DNA of 64,000 nt from Hyphomicrobiales bacterium. Its GTDB lineage: Bacteria; Pseudomonadota; Alphaproteobacteria; Rhizobiales; Rhizobiaceae. Of this stretch, positions 17,859-26,819 are shown one piece after another. Below the pieces are notes generated by a model, which made no database searches, was not told where the DNA came from, and saw only the letters and a program-made list of their open reading frames with translations. The stretch is taken from positions 62,001 to 126,000 of the forward strand of contig UBXG01000022.1 in assembly GCA_900469475.1 (NCBI GenBank), written 5' to 3'. The first letter of the stretch is position 1. Every line of letters begins with the position of its first letter. Made by a program: the position numbers and the translations under genes.

Positions 17859-18785
17859 CTAGCTTGCCCGACCATCGAGGCCAACCATTGCTGCACTGTC
17901 GCGCCACAACCTCTCTTGAGCATCCCGGCTTCGCGCCAATTCGGATGGAATTGGAAAGGTCGGTTCTCCCTTGACCAGGGAAATGTAAATCCGGCCCCGC
18001 GGTGGGACGACTTCGCCGAGAGAGACTTCGGCCAATGCTTCGCCTGAACGTTCCGGTGTACCGATGACATATTCGGGACGGAAGAAGCCGACTAGACGGA
18101 AGACGGTATGCATGAGGAGCATTACGAACGCGCGCATAAGACGGGGACTGTCTCGACCCAACGATGTGCCACCGGTGAGGCCGGGACTGAAGGCGACCAC
18201 GTTGATCTGGCGGGCCTTGACTTCGTCCAAGGCGGCGAAGGACTGCGCGGTCAGCAGGTTGCACAGCTTGGACGCTGCATAGGCTCGTATTCCCGAACCA
18301 AAGCCATTCTTGTCCGGATACGCTAGCCTATGTGGCTCAAGTGTCTTTGGTGCGATCGGAGTGACAGCGGGATCATGCGTTTCGCTTGTGGTGATGACCA
18401 GTCTGCCATGCTCGGCCATGCACGGCAGTAGCAGTCTGGCCAGCAGATAATGGGCCAGGTGATTGACCGCGAATGTCAGTTCGTAGCCGTCCGCACTCCG
18501 CCCCTCGTTGGTCGGGCTTTGCATGCCGGCGTTAAGTACCAGGATGTCGATGCGGGTACCGGCAAGGCGCCACATCACCGCTTCTGCAAATTGACGAACG
18601 CTGGCAAGCGAGGCGAGATCGAGCGGAATGACCTCGACGCCGGCCGGTGCCCTTCGTCCGCTTCCCCGCGCGCCAATTATGACGCGCATATCGGGCCGAG
18701 AGGCGATGTCCTCTAGCGCATGAGCGCCGAGGCCGGCTGTGACCCCGGTCATAACAACAACACGTTCTGATTTGGCTTGGTTCAT
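17859..18785 (-). CDS. Short-chain dehydrogenase/reductase
   Basis: The 308-residue SDR carries the cofactor motif TGVTAGLG near residue 14, NAG near residue 86, a substrate-site Ser-Thr segment (LVITTSETHD), and the catalytic YAASK near residue 167. It resembles retinol-dehydrogenase-like SDRs in length. It precedes the FNR-like gene on the same strand, so the pair may form a small redox unit. It is inserted just downstream of the broken second MFP gene, where an RND permease would be expected, so it may have replaced that gene. Confidence 0.85.
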   Translation of the reverse strand: MNQAKSERVVVMTGVTAGLGAHALEDIASRPDMRVIIGARGSGRRAPAGVEVIPLDLASLASVRQFAEAVMWRLAGTRIDILVLNAGMQSPTNEGRSADGYELTFAVNHLAHYLLARLLLPCMAEHGRLVITTSETHDPAVTPIAPKTLEPHRLAYPDKNGFGSGIRAYAASKLCNLLTAQSFAALDEVKARQINVVAFSPGLTGGTSLGRDSPRLMRAFVMLLMHTVFRLVGFFRPEYVIGTPERSGEALAEVSLGEVVPPRGRIYISLVKGEPTFPIPSELARSRDAQERLWRDSAAMVGLDGRAS

Positions 18786-18851
18786 GGCTGATTATCCTGT
18801 TCGAGCATCAGATTCTGCTTATGACGACGCGCTGAAACGCGGCGTTAGATG

Positions 18852-19816
18852 TCAGGGGGGCGTTTGGCGCGGTGCGTGACGACTTATCCCGTCCCGGAGC
18901 ATGGCTGGAATCTCGGGGACGACGAATCTGGAGTGGTCGGAAGTTTGATGTGGCCGGTAAGGTAAACACCGGTACGTGGAGGGACATCGGGCGGCAGCGC
19001 GACATAGACGATCGCTTGCGTGTCCGCGTTGACCGAAGGTCCGACAAGCCTCACCTTGCCCTGAATAGCATGATCGTCAGGCCCATCGATATCGACGCTC
19101 AATCCTTCCGAGATTCGCGAAAGGTAACGTACCGGAACCTCCGCTTGCCATTCGACACGTTGCTGACGGACCAGACGGAACAGCTCTGCACCGGCCGAGA
19201 TAGTCGCCCCGAGTTCGGCGGAGCGCGCAGTTATAATTCCGTCATCAATGGAATTGATGGTGGTCTGGGCGAGCTTGACCCTTTCGCCGGCAAGCGCCGC
19301 TTCCTCCGACCCGAGGTTTGCCATCGCGATCTGTTCGTCTTCAAGATACTCGCCGACCTTTCCATCGGAAAGCCCACCAGTCGCGCGAAACTGCCGTGCT
19401 CTTTCCGCATCGGCCTTTGCTTTCGCCAGATTTGCCCTGGCAGTCGCGACAGCCGCCTCATGCTTGCGAATGTCGGTCAGCACGCTATCCTGGGAAAGCC
19501 GAACAAGCGCCTGCCCCTTCGTGACCACGGATCCGAGATCGACCAGGACCTCGGTGATGTGGCCGCTCGTCTCCGAGGCGACGATCGCTTCCTGCCATGG
19601 CTTCAGCCACCCACTTGCCTGGACGGTTTCCGAGCAATCGCGCTGCGTTGGAGCCGCTAGCGAAATGGACAGGGCAGGTGCAGGGCCTTCCTCCATCATG
19701 GAGCTAAGGAAGACGGAAAGAAGAGCTGCCGCAACCAGCACGAGCGCGACCGTAATAAGCGGCTTTTTCAAAGATACATTCCTTGCGTTTCCGAAAGTGC
19801 ATGACTTATCGCCCAC
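18852..19816 (-). pseudogene. Decayed second RND membrane-fusion protein gene
   Basis: The frame is closely related to the intact adaptor at 15033-16130 through the hairpin and lipoyl regions (ASGWLKPWQEAIVASETSG is shared exactly). At about 18930-18937 it shifts frame: the natural frame ends PTTPDSSSPRF, while another frame resumes the family pattern FVVPEIPAMLRDGIS, matching VPETAIVFRDGIS of the intact copy. Homology then stops, so the last 60 or so residues are missing, and no permease gene follows. A CpxR-like box and the two-component genes lie upstream. This looks like the remains of the pump originally adjacent to its own regulator. Confidence 0.8.
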
Positions 19817-19854
19817 GCGGGCATGCCACCTTGGGTACTAGTAGCCGTTCGAAT

Positions 19855-19890
19855 GTTAAGTACGGTCAAGCAAGTGTTAAGTTAGGTAAA
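19855..19890 (+). promoter_or_regulatory. CpxR-like box, copy 2 (between the decayed MFP and the two-component system)
   Basis: The element reads GTTAA-N5-GTCAA-N6-GTTAA-N5-GTAAA and is nearly identical to copy 1, including spacer bases. It lies 63 bases before the response regulator start and 38 bases before the decayed MFP gene, so it could serve autoregulation. Confidence 0.7.
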
Positions 19891-19952
19891 TGTCGGTTTC
19901 GCTTCCGGATTTCTATTGTATGGAGCAAGCGTACAGAAGATGGACGAAGTGA

Positions 19953-20639
19953 ATGACCAAAGTTCTCCTCATTGACGATGATGTCGAATTGACAACTCTG
20001 CTCCAGGAATATCTGACTGAGGAAGGGTATGACGTCGCAACTGACACGGACGGCCGTGCCGCAATCGCAGCGGCAGCCGGCAATACAGTCGACATCATCG
20101 TGCTCGACATCATGATGCCCCGGATGAACGGGATCGAGGCTCTGCAGCGTATCCGTAAGCTAAGCCAAATCCCTGTTCTGATGCTAACGGCAAGAGGCGA
20201 TGATATCGACCGCATATCGGGACTGAACCTTGGCGCGGACGACTATGTACCGAAGCCCTGCTCGCCGGGCGAACTTGCAGCGAGGTTGCGGGCGATCTTG
20301 CGCCGGGTGCACCAACCGGCCTCGGGCGCGTCGACTGATGTCCTAGAGGTAGGACGACTAGTAATTTTTCCAGGCAAACGAACCGTCGAGTGGCGCGGCG
20401 AAGCCTTGGAGCTCACCGGCACCGAATTCACTCTGCTCGAAGTTCTCGCCCGGAACGCAGGTCAACTCGTATCGAAGCAGGACATATCCAAGCAGGCATT
20501 CGGAAAGCCACTTACGCCGTTCGACCGCCGCATAGACGTTCATATCAGCAGCGTTCGACAGAAACTAGGGCTGAGGGCCGACGGCCAGCCTTGGATAAGG
20601 TCTGTCCGCGGCCAAGGCTATCAACTTTTGGTGGAATGA
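19953..20639 (+). CDS. OmpR/PhoB-family response regulator, CpxR-like
   Basis: The 228-residue regulator has a receiver domain (LLIDDD acidic pocket, phospho-acceptor Asp52 in VLDIMMPRMNG, LTARGDD switch, Lys in YVPKPCSPGE) and a winged-helix effector. The effector block LTGTEFTLLEVLARN...LTPFDRRIDVHISSVRQKLG is strikingly CpxR-like. Upstream lies a CpxR-like box, and further copies precede an efflux operon and a lipoprotein gene. It therefore probably senses envelope stress via the next gene and drives those targets. The gene overlaps the kinase gene, so the two are cotranscribed. Confidence 0.9.
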   Translation: MTKVLLIDDDVELTTLLQEYLTEEGYDVATDTDGRAAIAAAAGNTVDIIVLDIMMPRMNGIEALQRIRKLSQIPVLMLTARGDDIDRISGLNLGADDYVPKPCSPGELAARLRAILRRVHQPASGASTDVLEVGRLVIFPGKRTVEWRGEALELTGTEFTLLEVLARNAGQLVSKQDISKQAFGKPLTPFDRRIDVHISSVRQKLGLRADGQPWIRSVRGQGYQLLVE

Positions 20640-21931
20640 CCATGCCTCAACTTTTCTGGAAGTTCTTCAGGGTCATCTGGCTCACACTGGCTGTGTCCGT
20701 CGCAATCATAATTCTGATCGTCAAGTTTCTTCAGGCTGCTCCCTTCGAGCGGGAGATGGCAGCGGAGCGACGGGCGCTTGTCTCGAACTTGGCCGCGAAT
20801 GTGCTTGTAACGGACGGCGAAGATGCCGCCATGCATTTCGCACGAGCAAGCGAAGAGACACTGCCATTGGGCCTGACCATTTCAAAGGTCACCGACGCCA
20901 CAGCATGTGCGCAGAAGGACACCGCAGATACGCGATTCGTTCAAAAGGACGGGGCTTGCTATCGAGTTTCGGTGCCGAACCTCACTAGCTTCAGCGTCAA
21001 GGATCTCGCTCCGTTGATACCTTGGTTTACGATCCTCGTTTCGAGTACGCTGTCTGCGGGTGCACTGGCTCGCTATCTTGTTCGTCCAGTCGTGCATCTG
21101 CGTGATGGCTTGAGCGCGCTTGCTCACGGCCGATTCGACGTTCGTATCGGCAACAAGATGGGCGGTCGCAAGGATGAGGTTACGGCACTTGCGCATGATT
21201 TCGACTCCACGGCAGCCAGACTGGAGGAGCTTCAACAGGCGCAGCAGAGACTTTTCCACGATGTATCCCATGAACTGCGCTCTCCTTTGTCACGCCTGCA
21301 GGCGGTCGTGGGCGTTCTGCGGCAGAGCCCGAAGAAACTTAGTGCTATGCTCGACCGCATCGATCGCGAAGTCGAACGACTCGATGAACTGGTTGGTGAA
21401 GTCCTGACTCTTGCCAGATTGACGGCTCGATCCACGAGCCCGCTGAAGACGCAGACCCTTGATATCATTGAGCTCCTGAATGAGATCCTCGGTGACGCGG
21501 CGTTTGAGGCGGAGGCGAAAGACATCTCGATCACATCGGATGTCGACGGTGTCTTCCGAGCCGAAGTCGAGGGTGAACTAATCTACAGAGCGCTCGAAAA
21601 CGTCCTACGCAACGCGGTCAAGTACACTGCTGAACATTCGCACATATCCGTTTTATGCGAACCCATGACCGATCTCCTCAAGATCTGCGTCACAGATCAG
21701 GGACCTGGCGTAAAGCGAGATGAACTCGAACGCATCTTTCAGCCATTCTCCCGTGGCAGCGACGCGATGCCGAAAGGCGGATACGGCCTTGGCCTCGCAA
21801 TCACAAGGCAAGCGATCGAGCGGCATGGAGGTCGCGTGTACGCATCGTTACCGGCCAACGGTGGCTTGGCTATTACACTTGAGATTCCCCGGAGGGCGAC
21901 GAAACATGCTCTCTCGATCCGGCGGGACTGA
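20636..21931 (+). CDS. Membrane sensor histidine kinase, CpxA-like
   Basis: Starting at the ATG that overlaps the regulator stop (ATGA), the kinase has 431 residues; an ATG at 20642 is equally plausible. It has TM1 near residues 11-31, a periplasmic domain of about 95 residues with two cysteines, TM2 near 127-147 and a HAMP linker. A dimerisation domain carries the phospho-acceptor His212 (FHDVSHELRSPLSRL), and the ATPase shows ENVLRNAVKY, DQGPGV and GYGLGLAI boxes. It phosphorylates the adjacent CpxR-like regulator. The periplasmic domain is short, so the signal may be membrane stress rather than a soluble ligand. Confidence 0.9.
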   Translation: MTMPQLFWKFFRVIWLTLAVSVAIIILIVKFLQAAPFEREMAAERRALVSNLAANVLVTDGEDAAMHFARASEETLPLGLTISKVTDATACAQKDTADTRFVQKDGACYRVSVPNLTSFSVKDLAPLIPWFTILVSSTLSAGALARYLVRPVVHLRDGLSALAHGRFDVRIGNKMGGRKDEVTALAHDFDSTAARLEELQQAQQRLFHDVSHELRSPLSRLQAVVGVLRQSPKKLSAMLDRIDREVERLDELVGEVLTLARLTARSTSPLKTQTLDIIELLNEILGDAAFEAEAKDISITSDVDGVFRAEVEGELIYRALENVLRNAVKYTAEHSHISVLCEPMTDLLKICVTDQGPGVKRDELERIFQPFSRGSDAMPKGGYGLGLAITRQAIERHGGRVYASLPANGGLAITLEIPRRATKHALSIRRD

Positions 21932-22028
21932 GACGATAGATCGATCAACAAACATACGCGAGACTGCCACTATGGTCGGGCAGGGACGCGCATTGACCCG
22001 TTCTGATTCCCGAAGTACACCTGCATAT

Positions 22029-22064
22029 TTTACCTAACTTTACACTGCCTTTACAGCAGTTAAC
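22029..22064 (-). promoter_or_regulatory. CpxR-like box, copy 3 (upstream of the DUF3313-like lipoprotein)
   Basis: On the minus strand it reads GTTAA-N5-GTAAA-N6-GTAAA-N5-GTAAA. The 5-6-5 spacing is the same as in copies 1 and 2, and the last spacer (GTTAG) is identical. It is the best match to the GTAAA-N5-GTAAA consensus. It lies 49 bases before the gene at 22114, oriented towards it as the other copies are towards the MFP genes. Confidence 0.75.
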
Positions 22065-22113
22065 GTTCGCACTGCTAGATCTGGGTCATCGCAACCACTC
22101 AGAGATCTCGCAG

Positions 22114-22959
22114 ATGGGCATTAGCTTCCAGCTTTCTGAAACACACCCGCAGGCAATACTCTGTCTGTTACTGCTATCGACGCTTTCGTCCTGCGCAAAC
22201 GTGCCGCTGCAGCAAAAGGGAACACTTGGCTCCTACACGGGTATGACCCCCTCCGGAGGCACACTGACAAAAGCAAAGCTGCGCGTGGATCCGCAACCAG
22301 TTCTCGCTGCGAAGACGGTGCGCATCTTGCGGACCTCCACGCAGATCGGCAGCGCCAGCACAATCCAACCCAAAGATCTGGCGCTCGTCTCCAATGCCAT
22401 CGACCGGGCGCTTTGCACCGATCTCGCCGACCGCTTCAGGATCGTCACTTCGGACCAACCAGCCGATCTCACCGTCCATGCCACTGTGACCGACATCGTT
22501 GCTACAAATAAGACGGTTGCTGCCACCTCTACCGTTACAACGCTCGGCGCGACGGTTGCTGCAGTCCCCGTCCCAGTCCCGCGGATACCGGTCGGCCTTG
22601 GTGGCTTGTCCGTTGAGGCGGAGGCGATTGCTCAGGACGGATCCCAGAAGGCAGCCATGCTGTGGTCGCGAGGCGCTAACATGCTGACGACGCCGCGATA
22701 CTCCAGAGTGGGAGATGCGTACTCTTTGTCGTCTGCTTTCTCCAACGACTTCAGCCGCATGCTGGTCAAGGGGAAGGATCCTTTCAAGGGGTTGCCGGCG
22801 ATACCCTCGATGCAAAGGATGCGAGTTTCGCTTGGCGGTGCTCCCAAATATGACGCCTGCAAGGCGTTCGGATCTGCCCCCGGCATCACGGGAGCCGTCG
22901 CCGGCCAGCTTGGCCTGCCGCCGAACTGGAGCGACAAGGGCGCCACCGTCCACCAATAG
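22114..22959 (+). CDS. DUF3313-like outer-membrane lipoprotein
   Basis: The 281-residue lipoprotein has a hydrophobic signal and lipobox LSSC (Cys27). After a GTLGSYTGMTPSGGTLTKAK segment typical of DUF3313, the mature part has an alternating-strand region and a Val/Pro-rich stretch (VAAVPVPVPRIPVG). DUF3313 proteins are uncharacterised envelope lipoproteins. Placement directly after a CpxA-like kinase and behind a CpxR-like box suggests it belongs to that envelope-stress regulon. It is probably cotranscribed with the small secreted protein that follows. Confidence 0.72.
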   Translation: MGISFQLSETHPQAILCLLLLSTLSSCANVPLQQKGTLGSYTGMTPSGGTLTKAKLRVDPQPVLAAKTVRILRTSTQIGSASTIQPKDLALVSNAIDRALCTDLADRFRIVTSDQPADLTVHATVTDIVATNKTVAATSTVTTLGATVAAVPVPVPRIPVGLGGLSVEAEAIAQDGSQKAAMLWSRGANMLTTPRYSRVGDAYSLSSAFSNDFSRMLVKGKDPFKGLPAIPSMQRMRVSLGGAPKYDACKAFGSAPGITGAVAGQLGLPPNWSDKGATVHQ

Positions 22960-23032
22960 CAACAGAAAATCCATGTGCCGCAGCAGCGTTCGCTAGGCGG
23001 TTCGAGCAAATCAAGGAAGAAAGGACATCCAC

Positions 23033-23401
23033 ATGAAGATAGATCTAAAGATCATAACGGCAGCGGTTGCAATTCTCGCCGCAGACCACGTGCTTGCTGC
23101 ACAGGGGCAGGCCTATCTGCAACCACAGAAGGCCGCCGCAGTTCTCGCCGATGGCGCCCCTTGGTCGGCCGATGCGCCGAATGGCAGATCCTTCAAACTC
23201 ACCCTCAACAAGGACGGCACCGGAAGCATAAAGGGACCCATGTTCTTTTCGCTATCCGTCAGCTGGAAGGTCAAAGGCGATACGATGTGCCTGAATAACA
23301 CGATGATGTCGAAGTGCCTGCGCTTCCGCGAGATTCCCGGCGGGCTTCAAGGCTGGAACGGCGATACGCCCGACTTGAAACTCACGCGCCCAGCAAATTG
23401 A
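23033..23401 (+). CDS. Small predicted periplasmic protein of unknown function
   Basis: The 122-residue product has a clear signal peptide with probable cleavage after LAA near residue 23. The mature part is a small beta-rich domain with GTGSIKGPMFF and a pair of cysteines (DTMCLN...MSKCLRF) that could form a disulfide. The pattern NGRSFKLTLNKDGTGSI recalls small secreted rhizobial proteins of unknown role. It starts 73 bases after the lipoprotein gene with an AAGGA site upstream, so both probably share the CpxR-like box promoter. Confidence 0.65.
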   Translation: MKIDLKIITAAVAILAADHVLAAQGQAYLQPQKAAAVLADGAPWSADAPNGRSFKLTLNKDGTGSIKGPMFFSLSVSWKVKGDTMCLNNTMMSKCLRFREIPGGLQGWNGDTPDLKLTRPAN

Positions 23402-23586
23402 ATTTGCGGCGCCGGAGTTTGGCTTGCTGCTGGGGAGCGCATCACGCCCGAACCCGTCGGAACAAGTCTGAGTTGAAGCAACAGATCGTCCGGCTGACGC
23501 GCCGTCAGCTATCCGAAAAGACGTCGCTGCGTGCATGGCGGCGACGTTGAATAATCAGATGACCAACATTTTGTGAAATCCAATCC

Positions 23587-24573
23587 ATGAGCAAGCGGAA
23601 CCGCTACGTGACATCCCCACCGGCCGAAAATTTCGACGGAGTGCTCTTCGCCAATCCTGGCCATCCGGGAACGGATCGCTCCGTGGGAGATCTTTTCCGT
23701 TGGCAGCGGGAGCGCAGAGTGCCGTGGCCGAAGCGTATCGAAGTCGAGGGGACTGTACCAGAACGTCGCGTTTGCGGTCTGCGCGCCACTATGGTTGGGC
23801 ATGCGACGGTTCTGATTCAGTCAGCTGGGCTGAATGTTTTGACGGATCCCGTCTGGTCCGAGCGCGCGGGGCCGCGTGGCTATATCGGCAGACGCCGAAC
23901 CACTGCGCCCGGCATCGCGTTTGCGAACTTGCCGCCAATCGACGTGATCTTGCTCTCACATAACCACTACGACCACCTCGATCTGCCGAGTTTGAAAAGG
24001 CTGCATGAGCGCTATGCGCCCATTATCATCACACCCTTGGGCAATGAGACTATTGTCCGGCGTGCGGTTCCCGATGCCAAGGTCGTGACGGGCAACTGGG
24101 GTAGCAGCTTTGACCTGGCAAACGGCGTCACCGTAGATATCGTGCCGGCCAATCATTGGTCGGCACGTGGGTTGCGAGACCGTCGTATGGCGCTGTGGAG
24201 TGGCTTTATGCTGAGAACCAGGGCCGGCCTCATCTACTTCGCTGGCGATACCGCATATGGAACCGGTGCGATTTTCAGGGACATGCGCGCGGCTTACGGT
24301 CGACCAGATCTGGCACTGATTCCGATCGGCGCCTATGCGCCTCGCTGGTTCATGGCGCCCCAACATGTCGACCCGGCCGAGGCCGTGTTGATCATGCGCT
24401 CGTTGGAAGCCCGCAAGGCAGCGGGAATCCACTGGGGTACCTTTCGGCTGACGGATGAGCCCTGGGACGAACCGCCACGATTGCTCGCTCGAGCTTTGAC
24501 GTCGCACGGCATGAGCCCGGCTTGTTTCGAGGCTTTGTGGCCAGGACAAGCCGTCAATGTTGCAACCGAATAA
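23587..24573 (+). CDS. Metallo-beta-lactamase-fold hydrolase, NAPE-PLD/UlaG-like
   Basis: The 328-residue enzyme has the MBL zinc motifs: an early MVGHATVLIQ strand, LLSHNHYDHLDL (HxHxDH) near residue 122, VPANHWSARG near residue 185, FAGDTAYG with the bridging Asp near residue 220, and GIHWGTF near residue 285. The W-R-shaped N-terminus and HWGTF end match the N-acylphosphatidylethanolamine phospholipase D-like subgroup. It probably hydrolyses a phosphodiester or lactone bond in the cytoplasm. It stands alone between the lipoprotein pair and the next hydrolase gene. Confidence 0.82.
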   Translation: MSKRNRYVTSPPAENFDGVLFANPGHPGTDRSVGDLFRWQRERRVPWPKRIEVEGTVPERRVCGLRATMVGHATVLIQSAGLNVLTDPVWSERAGPRGYIGRRRTTAPGIAFANLPPIDVILLSHNHYDHLDLPSLKRLHERYAPIIITPLGNETIVRRAVPDAKVVTGNWGSSFDLANGVTVDIVPANHWSARGLRDRRMALWSGFMLRTRAGLIYFAGDTAYGTGAIFRDMRAAYGRPDLALIPIGAYAPRWFMAPQHVDPAEAVLIMRSLEARKAAGIHWGTFRLTDEPWDEPPRLLARALTSHGMSPACFEALWPGQAVNVATE

Positions 24574-24721
24574 GGATCAAGAGTTTTCGCAGCAAGCAGC
24601 CTGCTGGCGTCCACCGCGTAGTTCGAGAGTTGTTGCCGCTTCCGTGTTCTTGCACCCGAGCGGGCCCAGTTCATCAACACGACCCGCACTAGTTCATCGT
24701 GCATATAGGAAGGAAACGAAC

Positions 24722-25930
24722 ATGTCAGACGTTCAAAATACGGTTCATTGGACATCCAGCAAGTTCAGCGACACCTTGATAATGGATGCACTGCTGAAAC
24801 ATGTCCTCGGCCTCATGCAATATGGCATGTGTGACCTGGGTGAGGTTTTTGAAGTCATCGGGCAATTGAAACCAAACGACGAAGAATGCTGGATTAACGC
24901 GTGGAGCGCGGTAGCGCAACGTCTACAAACCCGGGCTGAAGAGGCCGATCGGGCAGGCAAGCGCCTTACGGCCTCCTCCACATACCTTCGCGCTGCGACC
25001 TACTGGCGCGCCTCCCTGATGTATTTCAGCTATCCTGGAGATTCGCGTCTTACCGAACATGCGCACGCCAGTTCCAAGTGCTATGCGCGATACCTTGAGC
25101 TATCTGGTTATCCTGGAAAGTATGTTGAAATTCCGTACGAAGGCACGTTCCTTCCGGGACATTTCTTCAGATCTCCTGCTGCTGCAGAAAGCGCTCCGCT
25201 GCTCATCATCACGCCGGGTCGCGATACCTGGGCCGACGATACGTGCTGGGTTTACGATGCTGCAATGCGCCGTGGAATCCACTGCCTGGTCTACGACGGT
25301 CCCGGCCAAGGTCTGTCACTAAGACTCAATAATTTGCATTTTCGACCCGACTGGGAGAACGTCGTCAAGCCCGTCGTCGATTTTGCGCTCGAAATTCCTG
25401 GGATCGATCCGTCCAGGGTCGGTCTTATGGGCTTGAGTTTCGGCGCCTTTCTTTCCGTGCGGGCTGCAGCATTCGAAAAGCGCCTAAAGGTATGCGTTGC
25501 CGACCCCGGATCTTTGAGCTGGGGAGAAGCGATCCTCAACCATTTCCCGCCCCCCATCCGTCAACTGCTGATCGGAGATGGAGTGGACGCCCTTCCTGAG
25601 GCCTTTAAGCGCACGGCCCAGTACACGTCGCTCAAATGGCTCGTCAGAGATTATGCCTGGAAACACGGTGTACGTGAGCGGGAGGTGTTCAACGCCCTTC
25701 TGGCCTATGACAACGCCCCCGTGGTCGACCGAATTGAATGCGAAACGCTCGTCATGGACGGTACCGAAGAGATAGCGAAGGGAGAGGCCCAGAGGCTATT
25801 TGATGCTTTGAAATGCCCCAAGCATTACCTGTTATTTGACGAGGTCTCGACCGCACAGGCTCACTGCCAGATCGGCGCTTATTCCACCGCTTCAGCATGT
25901 TTGCTGGATTGGATTGAGGAGCGGCTCTGA
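24722..25930 (+). CDS. Alpha/beta hydrolase, 2,6-dihydroxypseudooxynicotine hydrolase-like
   Basis: Start placed at ATG 24722, which has an AAGGAA site nearby; a longer frame lacks family similarity. The 402-residue protein has a helical N-terminal domain (residues about 1-130) and a hydrolase core. The core shows LIITPGRDTWADD, LVYDGPGQGLSLR, the nucleophile elbow GLSFGAF near residue 236, and a terminal AHCQIGAYS with the catalytic His. This layout resembles carbon-carbon bond hydrolases such as the nicotine-pathway enzyme and FrsA-like proteins. Its stop is one base from the next gene's start, so the two are coupled. Confidence 0.78.
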   Translation: MSDVQNTVHWTSSKFSDTLIMDALLKHVLGLMQYGMCDLGEVFEVIGQLKPNDEECWINAWSAVAQRLQTRAEEADRAGKRLTASSTYLRAATYWRASLMYFSYPGDSRLTEHAHASSKCYARYLELSGYPGKYVEIPYEGTFLPGHFFRSPAAAESAPLLIITPGRDTWADDTCWVYDAAMRRGIHCLVYDGPGQGLSLRLNNLHFRPDWENVVKPVVDFALEIPGIDPSRVGLMGLSFGAFLSVRAAAFEKRLKVCVADPGSLSWGEAILNHFPPPIRQLLIGDGVDALPEAFKRTAQYTSLKWLVRDYAWKHGVREREVFNALLAYDNAPVVDRIECETLVMDGTEEIAKGEAQRLFDALKCPKHYLLFDEVSTAQAHCQIGAYSTASACLLDWIEERL

Positions 25931-25931
25931 G

Positions 25932-26819
25932 ATGACAAACGAAAAATCCAGTTCCCAACGGCCCTCACTCGAAGAAATCCGCCGTTACATAGAAAGCTGG
26001 GGTGAAGAGCCCTTGGTAACTCACCAAATCGCGACGAATGTCTATTGGGTTGCCGGTGCAGGCGGAAATTCCGGAATAGTCGTTGGCCGTCGTGGCGTTG
26101 TTGTGATCGACGCAAAGGTCAGCTCCGGCGCGGGGAAAAGACTTCTGGACGAAGTCGCTCGGATCACATCCAATCCCGTTACGCACGTCATCCTTACGCA
26201 CGGTGACGGCGATCATGTCATGGGGCTTGCGAGTTTTCCTGCGGGTGTGACCATCATCTCTCACGAGAACTGCAAGACAGACATGGAGGCTGCAAACGCT
26301 GTGGCACTCATGGGCCGGCTTCCTAGCAGGGCTTTGCCGAACTGCACCTTCACGACAAGATTCGCCTTAACGATTGAAGATGTCTGGTTCGAATTTTTTC
26401 ACTTCGGTCCCTCGCACACCAGCGGCGACACCGTTGTCCACCTCCCGGACGAGAGGGTGATTTTCGCCGGTGACATCCTGGCGTGGGGCGGCAGTCCAAC
26501 TCCCACGATACATGACGAGAAACATGGCTCGGCGAGTGGCTGGCTCGCCACTGTGCGGGAGATGCTCAAGCTTCCAGCCGACATCTTCGTAACTGGACAT
26601 GGCGACCTGCAAACGAAGGTGGAGGTCCAGCAGAAGCTGGATGAGTTCCAGCAACAATACGATGAGATCCAAGTCATGGTCGCCCGGGGCAAATCCCTGG
26701 AGGAGGTGGAGGAGGCAATGGCGGTAGATTCACCAGCGCCACTCGCTGGAGGCCTTCGTTTGGCAAGTTTTGCATCTGTAGCCTACCACCAGCTCAAGAA
26801 GACGAAAGTAGGAGATTGA
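25932..26819 (+). CDS. Metallo-beta-lactamase-fold hydrolase (SoxH-like)
   Basis: The start is the ATG at 25932, one base after the previous stop. The 295-residue protein shows TNVYWVAGAGGNSGIVVG, the zinc motif ILTHGDGDHVMG near residue 79, FHFGPSHTSGDTVVHLP near residue 155, FAGDILAWG, and FVTGHGD near residue 220. The middle His of the usual HxHxDH is Gly-Asp here (THGDGDH), as in some SoxH and quinoprotein-relay relatives. Its coupling with an alpha/beta hydrolase suggests successive hydrolytic steps on one substrate, which cannot be identified from sequence alone. Confidence 0.8.
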   Translation: MTNEKSSSQRPSLEEIRRYIESWGEEPLVTHQIATNVYWVAGAGGNSGIVVGRRGVVVIDAKVSSGAGKRLLDEVARITSNPVTHVILTHGDGDHVMGLASFPAGVTIISHENCKTDMEAANAVALMGRLPSRALPNCTFTTRFALTIEDVWFEFFHFGPSHTSGDTVVHLPDERVIFAGDILAWGGSPTPTIHDEKHGSASGWLATVREMLKLPADIFVTGHGDLQTKVEVQQKLDEFQQQYDEIQVMVARGKSLEEVEEAMAVDSPAPLAGGLRLASFASVAYHQLKKTKVGD

